From positions 1 to 64,000 of the forward strand of contig NZ_JAANMS010000007.1 of assembly GCF_011250565.1 (NCBI RefSeq): a stretch of DNA of 64,000 nt, written 5' to 3'. The notes below the pieces were generated by a model. That model was given only the letters and a program-made list of their open reading frames with translations. It was not told the DNA's origin and made no database searches. Position numbers and translations under genes: made by a program. Each line of letters opens with the position of its first letter. Position 1 is the stretch's first letter. Below are positions 58,802 to 64,000 of this stretch, piece by piece. Source of the stretch: Nocardioides sp. IC4_145 (GTDB lineage Bacteria > Actinomycetota > Actinomycetes > Propionibacteriales > Nocardioidaceae).

Positions 58802-59785
58802 TCAGCCAGGGCGCACCGCGCCGACGTACGGCATGGAGTGCAGCGCCGCGGTGGTGACGCCGGAGCCGGGGTTGGCGGCGTGGACGATCATGCCGTTGCC
58901 GATGTACATGCCGACGTGGCTGATCGGGCTGTAGTAGAAGACGAGGTCGCCGGGCTGGAGGTCGCCCTCGGCAACGCGCGGACCGGAGGAGTACTGCGCG
59001 CTCGAGGAGTGCGGCAGGGCCACGCCCGCGGCGCCCCAGGCCCTCATCGTGAGGCCGGAGCAGTCGAACGCGCTCGGCCCGGCAGCGCCGTAGACGTAGG
59101 CGTCGCCGACCTGGGCCATGGCGTAGGAGATGGCGGCCGCGGCACGACCGGAAGCCGGGACGGACGCCGGCGCGCGGGTGCTGTCACGGGAGAGCAGCGA
59201 CTCGCGCTCCTTCTCCTCGAGCCGGTTGAGGAGGCTCTCGGCCTCGGCCAGCTTCTCGTCGATCTCGGCCTTCTCGTCCGCGAGCTGGTCCTTGACCTCG
59301 GCGACCTGCTCGGCGCGGTCCTCGGTCGCCTCGCGGCGGATGTCGAGCGCCTTGAGCTCGGCGGTGTAGTCGCCGTACATCTGGTCCTGCAGGTCGTCGA
59401 AGGCCGACATCGTCGACAGCTCCGACAGGAAGCCCTGCGGGTCGTCGGAGACGATCACCTGGCCGACGGCGGAGAGGCCCTGGCCTTGGTACTGCCGCAC
59501 GACGGACCGCTCGACCTGCTCGCGGACGCCCTCGAGCCGGTCACCCTGGCGGTCCTCGTCGGCCTTCAGCGAGCGCAGGTCGCGGTTGAGCTCGCGCAGC
59601 TCGATCCGGGCGTCGTTGAACCGCTCGGAGGCCTGCTCGGCCTCGTGGAAGAGTCGGTCGACGCGGGTCTGGACGTCCTCGATGTCCGGCTCGGCCTGGG
59701 CCGGGACCGAGGGTCCGATGCCGATGGCGCCGATCACGGCGAGCCCGGTGAGGGCGGGGATGATGCGCTTCCGGCCGTTGAGCAC
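58802..59785 (-). CDS. Secreted NlpC/P60 peptidoglycan endopeptidase
   Basis: A 327-residue RipA/CwlO-like hydrolase. A signal peptide ends near AQA at residue 31, a long coiled coil covers about 35-205, and the C40 catalytic domain follows with C242 in FDCSGLTMR and H290 in SHVGMYIGNG. It cuts stem peptides of peptidoglycan. The coiled coil usually mediates autoinhibition or FtsEX control. A c-di-AMP riboswitch precedes it, linking wall hydrolysis to that second messenger. Confidence 0.95.
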   Translation of the reverse strand: MLNGRKRIIPALTGLAVIGAIGIGPSVPAQAEPDIEDVQTRVDRLFHEAEQASERFNDARIELRELNRDLRSLKADEDRQGDRLEGVREQVERSVVRQYQGQGLSAVGQVIVSDDPQGFLSELSTMSAFDDLQDQMYGDYTAELKALDIRREATEDRAEQVAEVKDQLADEKAEIDEKLAEAESLLNRLEEKERESLLSRDSTRAPASVPASGRAAAAISYAMAQVGDAYVYGAAGPSAFDCSGLTMRAWGAAGVALPHSSSAQYSSGPRVAEGDLQPGDLVFYYSPISHVGMYIGNGMIVHAANPGSGVTTAALHSMPYVGAVRPG

Positions 59786-59811
59786 GAGCGGACGGTCTCC
59801 TCGGTGTCGTA

Positions 59812-59960
59812 CGTCTACCGGGTGAGCTGACGGGTTCGGGCACGACAGGCCCTACGCCCGCTCCTCACCGCTGTGCGGTGCCTTGCGGGCGATTCACCCC
59901 AGTGACGCTGCGCGCAGCGCCGGTGGTTCCCCGGTTCCCGGTCCGCCGGAGCGGGCCGAG
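59812..59960 (-). ncRNA. ydaO/yuaA-type c-di-AMP riboswitch
   Basis: The minus-strand leader of the NlpC/P60 gene holds conserved words of this class in order: GGGGAACC near 59929-59936, GGGGTGAATC near 59891-59900, GCGGGCGTAGGGCC in the middle, and GCCCGAACCCGTCAGCTC followed by ACCCGGTAG at the 3' end (about 59815-59844). The boundaries are approximate. This class usually turns expression off at high c-di-AMP and is common before actinobacterial cell-wall hydrolases. Confidence 0.88.
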
Positions 59961-60152
59961 ACTCGACGCGGTGCCCGCGCAGACCGGTTGGTCCACTGCC
60001 ACGGGCACCTGAGCACGACAGGTTAGTCGCGCGTCCGCGCTCCCGCGAATCTTCCGCGGTATGTCGTCGGTGTTTCTGGGGACGACTCCACAGTCTTTAC
60101 CGAAGTCCGCCCCAGCAGTCACACCAGTCACAGCACAGCGCTCCCCGGACGG

Positions 60153-60359
60153 TCAGGCCGACTCGACGTCGTACCCGTCCATCGGGCGCACCAGCCGCAG
60201 GGGTGGCACCAGCCCTCCCTCGGCGAGCAGCTCGAGGGCGCGCCGCTCGTCGTCGTCGAACGTCAGCTCCGGCGGCGGCCCGAGCAGCACCGTCACCACG
60301 CAGTCGTGGCAGGCCAGACCTCGCACCACGCAGGTGTCGCAGTCGATCCGTGTCGTCAT
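60153..60359 (-). CDS. Small conserved cysteine-rich protein
   Basis: A 68-residue protein. The N-terminus holds two CxxC pairs in IDCDTCVVRG and ACHDCVV, a likely zinc site. A short helix with FDDDERRALELLAEGGLVPP follows. The ATG at 60359 is used; a longer upstream frame reads Arg/Gly-rich and is not believed. It lies upstream of the riboswitch on the same strand, as such small proteins often do in actinobacteria. Function unknown. Confidence 0.8.
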   Translation of the reverse strand: MTTRIDCDTCVVRGLACHDCVVTVLLGPPPELTFDDDERRALELLAEGGLVPPLRLVRPMDGYDVESA

Positions 60360-60467
60360 GGGCACACCGTGGCAGCGACCACCGACAACGGGTGTCCACC
60401 CGGGTGGTCGAGGTCGCCCGATCGGGCAGTCGGGGGCCGTTCGCCTGCCGTCGCCCGCGCTGCGAAC

Positions 60468-60473
60468 TACGGT
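60468..60473 (+). promoter_or_regulatory. Leaderless -10 box TACGGT
   Basis: TACGGT ends eight bases before the GTG at 60481. No ribosome site is seen. Confidence 0.45.
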
Positions 60474-60480
60474 GCCGCGC

Positions 60481-61857
60481 GTGCCCCCCACCGCTCTCAC
60501 CCGTTTCGCGCCGCCGGCCCTGGCCGGCCTCGCGGCCGCCGTCTACGCCGCGACGGCGGACCGGTCGATCGGGATGAACGACGTCACGTCGGCGGCGGTC
60601 GGCGCCTGGCGCATCGCGTCGAGCGGGACGCCGTGGCTCGACGGCGTCGACCTGTCGGCGCTGGACTTCAGGGACGAGTACCTCTGGGTCGGCGAGGCCG
60701 AGAACGGCCACACCGCCGTGTTCCGCTCGCCCGGCGCGATCGCGATGGGTGTCCCGGCGTACCTCCTGGCCCGCACCGGTGCGCAACCCGAGGACTTCGT
60801 CCGCTGGCCCGGCGCCGTCTGGGCGGCCCTGCTGACAGCGTTCATGCTCACTCTCTTCTGGCGCGCGCTGCGGGCGCACCTGCCCGCGGCGTGGGCGACT
60901 GCTGCCGTCGGCGTGCTCGGCTTCGCGACACCCGTGTGGACCATCAACGCCAACGGCCTCTGGACCCACACGCTCACCGTGCTCGGCATCGCCGGCATGG
61001 CCTGGGGCGCCGCGACGGGACGGTGGTGGCTCGTCGGTCTCGTCGGCGGCATCGGTCTGTGGGGCCGCCTCCATGTCGCCTTGATCGTCGCCCTCCTGGG
61101 GCTCGGCCTGGCGATCTGGCGCCGCAAGCCGGCCATCGCGCTGGTGGTCGGCGCCGTCAGCGGGACGTTCCTGGTGCTCGCCGGGATGTGGAGCAGCTGG
61201 ATGTACGGCGGCGGCTGGGAGCCGCAAGGTCCCTACGCCTCGCCGACCGAGTACGCCGCCCGGACGGCCGACACCGTCGAGTCGAGTCCCTGGGACGGGC
61301 TTGTGAACCAGCTCGGCCTCTGGGTCTCGGCAGACCGCGGGCTGCTGGTCTGGAGCCCGGTGCTCCTGCTCCTGCTCCCCGCGCTCGTGCGCTCGTGGCG
61401 CGACCTCCCGGGCTGGACCCGCGTCCTCGCCGTCGGCGGGCTCGCCTACTGCCTGGTCCAAGGCCAGCTCAACGAGTTCGACGGCGGCTCTGGCTACTAC
61501 GGCTACCGGCTGACCCTCGAGACCGTCGCGTGCCTGTTCCCGGCATATGCCCTCGCCGCGCGCCGCGCCGGCCGGGTGGCTGCTGCGCTCATCGGACCCG
61601 TGCTCGGCGTGTCCGTCGCTGCCATGGCCATCGGGGCGACGTCTGAGGGCTTCCTGGTGCTGGAGGAGCACGCCTGGACCGACAACTCCCTGGCACTCGC
61701 CCTGCGCACCTTCCCGCTGCTCTGGCTCTGGCTCGCCCTCATGGCGCTCGTCGGCCACCTCGCGGTCCGCGTCTGGCACGAGCGCGGCCTGGACCGTGCG
61801 GCCGCCCCGGCCGGTGCGCCTGCGACCGGGCCCGCGACCCCGGAGCCCGTCAGCTGA
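60481..61857 (+). CDS. Multi-pass membrane protein, possible GT-C-type glycosyltransferase
   Basis: A 458-residue protein with about ten membrane helices. Luminal loops rich in aromatic residues include DFRDEYLWVGEAENGHTAVF near residue 62 and a tryptophan-rich WMYGGGWEPQGPY near 240. This pattern resembles lipid-linked-sugar glycosyltransferases of the GT-C fold, but no diagnostic catalytic motif was assigned. Its stop overlaps the convergent NYN gene by eight bases. Confidence 0.75.
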   Translation: MPPTALTRFAPPALAGLAAAVYAATADRSIGMNDVTSAAVGAWRIASSGTPWLDGVDLSALDFRDEYLWVGEAENGHTAVFRSPGAIAMGVPAYLLARTGAQPEDFVRWPGAVWAALLTAFMLTLFWRALRAHLPAAWATAAVGVLGFATPVWTINANGLWTHTLTVLGIAGMAWGAATGRWWLVGLVGGIGLWGRLHVALIVALLGLGLAIWRRKPAIALVVGAVSGTFLVLAGMWSSWMYGGGWEPQGPYASPTEYAARTADTVESSPWDGLVNQLGLWVSADRGLLVWSPVLLLLLPALVRSWRDLPGWTRVLAVGGLAYCLVQGQLNEFDGGSGYYGYRLTLETVACLFPAYALAARRAGRVAAALIGPVLGVSVAAMAIGATSEGFLVLEEHAWTDNSLALALRTFPLLWLWLALMALVGHLAVRVWHERGLDRAAAPAGAPATGPATPEPVS

Positions 61858-63109
61858 TCAGGGCCGCCAACGCGTCGACGGAAGCGCCGCGGGCGCCGGC
61901 ACGGGTGACGTCGGCGAGGACGGCCTGGTCGGCGGTGACGACGACGACGACGCGACCAGGAGGCTCCGCAGCGACGAGGTCGCGGATGACGTCGTCGGCG
62001 ATCGTCCCCTCGGGGCTGAAGTAGACCCGTACGCCGCGGGGCGCAGCGACGACCGGCCGGGCGCCGAGGCCGGCCTGGGCCGCGTCGAAGACCACCGTGG
62101 TGTCGACCCCGGTCCGGGCAACAAGCGGGGCGAGGCCGTTGACGAGCCGGATCCGCTGCGCCTCGAGCGGTGACGAAGGCCAGACGTTCTTGCTCACGTT
62201 GTAGCCGTCGACGATGAGCCGGGCCCGCGGCATCGCGAGGTACTGCTCGAGAAGTCCGGCCGACGCGCCGGTCAGCAGTCGTGCGCCGTCGGCGACGCCG
62301 GCGGACAGGCCGGCCTCGACGCGGTCAGCGGGCGCGCCCGAGGCGGAGGGCAGGCCGAGCTCACGGCGGAGCCCGGCGGCGGACTCCATGAGGGTCTCCA
62401 GCAGCACGCGGGCGCGCACGGTCGCCTCGTCGCGCTCCGCACGTACGGCGCGCCGCCCGGTCGCCGCGTCCGCCTCGAGCTCGGCGACGCGGGCGCGGAG
62501 GCGACGTACCTCCCGGTCCTGGGTCGATGCCAGCGCCTCCACCTCGCGGCGCAGGCGGTCGACCTCGGCAGCGGCCTGCTCCCCCGCGGCGCGGGCGGCC
62601 TTCTCGGCCGTGCGTGACTCGCCGAGCCGGCGTCGCAGCGTGGCGTTCTCGGCCTTCAGCTCGTCGAGCTGCGCCCGGTGCAGGGCACGCAGCTCGCGGG
62701 TGGCCCGGTCGGCGGCGTCGAGCTTGCCGCGCAGCCGGGCGGCCTCGGTCTCCTCCCGGGTGGGGCCGGCGGGAGCGACCTCGGCGAGCGCCGCGGCCAG
62801 CTCCTCCTCCCACGCGCCCGTCCGCAGCAGCCACGCGACGGCGGCCCGGTCGGCCGGCGAGGAGACGGTCGGCGGCTCGACGGCCAGGTGAGCGGCGATC
62901 CGGCCGCGCAGGTCGTCGTCCCGCAGCGCCGTGGTGATGGCGGTGGTGCCCAGCTTCGCCCGCCGGGCCGGCGCGAACGTCGCCACCCGGCGCAGCGCCG
63001 GCGGCAGCTGCCCGAGCGCCGGCAGCACGTCGGCCGTCATCGCCACGACCCGGGCGCGCACCGGCTCGGGCAGCTGCGCCAGCGACGGCGGCGAGGACGA
63101 GGTGGACAA
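61850..63109 (-). CDS. YacP-like NYN domain RNase-type protein with coiled coil
   Basis: A 419-residue protein. The N-terminal 140 residues are helical, a coiled coil follows to about residue 265, and the C-terminus is a YacP-like NYN (PIN-fold) domain starting RARLIVDGYNVSKNVWP. Acidic residues in TTVVFDAAQAG, TIADDVIRD and VVVVTADQAVLADV fit the metal site. The TTG at 63109 is chosen since GGGAG lies about six bases upstream. The B. subtilis YacP homologue Rae1 cleaves mRNA on the ribosome. Confidence 0.88.
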   Translation of the reverse strand: MSTSSSPPSLAQLPEPVRARVVAMTADVLPALGQLPPALRRVATFAPARRAKLGTTAITTALRDDDLRGRIAAHLAVEPPTVSSPADRAAVAWLLRTGAWEEELAAALAEVAPAGPTREETEAARLRGKLDAADRATRELRALHRAQLDELKAENATLRRRLGESRTAEKAARAAGEQAAAEVDRLRREVEALASTQDREVRRLRARVAELEADAATGRRAVRAERDEATVRARVLLETLMESAAGLRRELGLPSASGAPADRVEAGLSAGVADGARLLTGASAGLLEQYLAMPRARLIVDGYNVSKNVWPSSPLEAQRIRLVNGLAPLVARTGVDTTVVFDAAQAGLGARPVVAAPRGVRVYFSPEGTIADDVIRDLVAAEPPGRVVVVVTADQAVLADVTRAGARGASVDALAALIS

Positions 63110-63170
63110 CGCGGCTCCCAGAGGAGGTGTGAGGGACGTCGAGGAGCCTATTCCGCGAGCCGTCACGGGA

Positions 63171-63193
63171 TTGTCGGCGCCCGCGCCTACCGT
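63171..63193 (+). promoter_or_regulatory. PafBC-type (RecA-NDp) promoter of the DEDD exonuclease gene
   Basis: TTGTCGGCG (63171-63179), an exact eight-base spacer and TACCGT (63188-63193) match TTGTCRGTG-N8-TANNNT with one mismatch. The -10 ends eight bases before the ATG at 63201, so the message would be leaderless. No LexA box accompanies it. Confidence 0.65.
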
Positions 63194-63200
63194 CCCCCGC

Positions 63201-64000
63201 ATGAGCAGCACCCTCCACGCCGAGCACGCCGGGAGCTCCCCGCAGCGTCCGGGCCGGTGGGAGTCCCAGCGGAGCTTCGACGAGCTCGGCCGGCCGCTGC
63301 GCGACATCACCTTCACCGTCGTCGACCTCGAGACGACCGGCGGCTCGGCCGAGGGCGGCTCGATGATCACCGAGATCGGGGCGGTCAAGGTGCGCGGTGG
63401 CGAGGTGCTCGGCGAGTTCCAGACGCTGGTCAACCCGCACCAGCCGATCCCGCCGTTCATCGCCGTCCTGACCGGCATCAGCAACGCGATGGTGGCGACG
63501 GCGCCGCCCGTCGAGGCCGCCCTGCCGGCGTTCCTGGAGTTCGCCGCTGGCACCGTGCTCGTCGCGCACAACGCGCCCTTCGACATCGGCTTCCTCAAGT
63601 ACTTCTGCGAGCAGCAGGGCCGACCCTGGCCTGCTTTCGAGGTGCTCGACACCGCTCGCCTGGCGCGCCGCGTCATCACCAAGGACGACGCGCCCAACTG
63701 CAAGCTCTCCTCGCTCGCCCGCGCGTTCGGCTCGACCACCACGCCCAACCACCGCGCCCTCTCCGACGCCCGGGCGACCGTCGACGTGCTGCACGGGCTG
63801 ATGGAGCGGCTCGGCGGTCTCGGCGTGCACACCCTCGAGGAGCTGCAGACCTTCTCGGGGCGGGTGAGCACGGCCCAGCGCCGCAAGCGCCACCTCGCCG
63901 AGGGCCTCCCCCACGCGCCGGGCGTCTACCTCTTCCGCGACCACGAGCGGCGGGTGCTGTACGTCGGCACCTCGAAGGACCTGCGCACCCGGGTCCGCAC
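63201..64000 (+). CDS. DEDD exonuclease with GIY-YIG (UvrC N-terminal-like) domain, partial
   Basis: The gene runs past the window end; 266 codons are present. The DnaQ-like exonuclease has TVVDLETTGGSAEGGS (D, E), VAHNAPFDIGFLK (D) and NHRALSDARATVDVLHGL (H, D). A GIY-YIG nuclease domain then begins at APGVYLFRDHERRVLYVGTS, as in the N-terminal half of UvrC. Actinobacterial proteins of this type resemble Cho-like incision nucleases fused to a proofreading-type exonuclease. A PafBC-type promoter supports a role in DNA repair. Confidence 0.93.
   Translation, partial: MSSTLHAEHAGSSPQRPGRWESQRSFDELGRPLRDITFTVVDLETTGGSAEGGSMITEIGAVKVRGGEVLGEFQTLVNPHQPIPPFIAVLTGISNAMVATAPPVEAALPAFLEFAAGTVLVAHNAPFDIGFLKYFCEQQGRPWPAFEVLDTARLARRVITKDDAPNCKLSSLARAFGSTTTPNHRALSDARATVDVLHGLMERLGGLGVHTLEELQTFSGRVSTAQRRKRHLAEGLPHAPGVYLFRDHERRVLYVGTSKDLRTRVR

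Overview
The window is high-GC actinobacterial DNA. GTG starts are frequent, short overlaps of the ATGA or GTGA type link operon genes, and many -10 hexamers sit only 7-9 bases before a start codon, which points to leaderless transcripts. From memory, several blocks keep the gene order of the mycobacterial Rv2172c-Rv2187 region (metF, prenyl synthase, Rv2175c-like protein, kinase, class II DAHP synthase, plsC, ArsA ATPase, SRPBCC protein, fatty acyl-CoA ligase) and of the Streptomyces macRS/glkA region. A Nocardioides-like member of the Propionibacteriales is the best guess; no rRNA is present to confirm it. No tRNA, rRNA, CRISPR array, transposase or phage gene was seen.

Layout. 0-5 kb: MoxR ATPase, DUF58 protein and a membrane transglutaminase as one operon. 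5-9.4 kb, minus strand: a DUF3040 protein and a DNA-damage group (dinB, methyltransferase, HEPN protein, DUF6504 protein) downstream of a promoter carrying both a LexA box and a PafBC-type motif. 9.4-14.3 kb: YbaK-like editing protein, ArsC/Spx-like protein, DUF4126 protein, a CrtI-like oxidoreductase, metF and a polyprenyl diphosphate synthase. 14.5-18 kb: a secreted barnase-type RNase with barstar, an Rv2175c-like DNA-binding protein and a PASTA kinase. 18-25 kb: endonuclease IV, an EamA transporter, a type I DAHP synthase behind a leader peptide and hairpin, threonine aldolase, and a class II DAHP synthase. 25-35.5 kb: APC permease, nucleotidyltransferase, EEP-fold hydrolase, a phosphofructokinase with pyrophosphate-type residues, MFS transporter, DUF1028 protein, glycerol kinase, coiled-coil protein, and a TetR/oxygenase divergent pair. 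35.7-47 kb: a MacRS-like two-component system, a frameshifted DUF2804 gene, plsC, esterase, two ROK kinases, ArsA-like ATPase, SRPBCC protein and acyl-CoA ligase.

47.3-56.3 kb is a Tad/Flp pilus locus: cpaB, a CpaE/TadZ ATPase, the CpaF ATPase, a von Willebrand A domain fused to TadB, tadC, a histidine kinase and response regulator coupled to tadC, and a separately transcribed Flp pilin. No prepilin peptidase or TadE/F pseudopilin is visible. 56.3-60.4 kb, minus strand: two zinc metallopeptidases and an NlpC/P60 cell-wall hydrolase behind a c-di-AMP (ydaO-type) riboswitch. The window ends with a multi-pass membrane protein, a YacP-like NYN nuclease and the start of a DEDD exonuclease/GIY-YIG protein with its own PafBC-type promoter.

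The signals I rate highest are the double DNA-damage promoter at 8.8 kb and the related one at 63.2 kb, the putative attenuator before the type I DAHP synthase, the palindromic elements found in every convergent gap of more than about 50 bases, and the VWA-TadB fusion with an operon-embedded two-component system.
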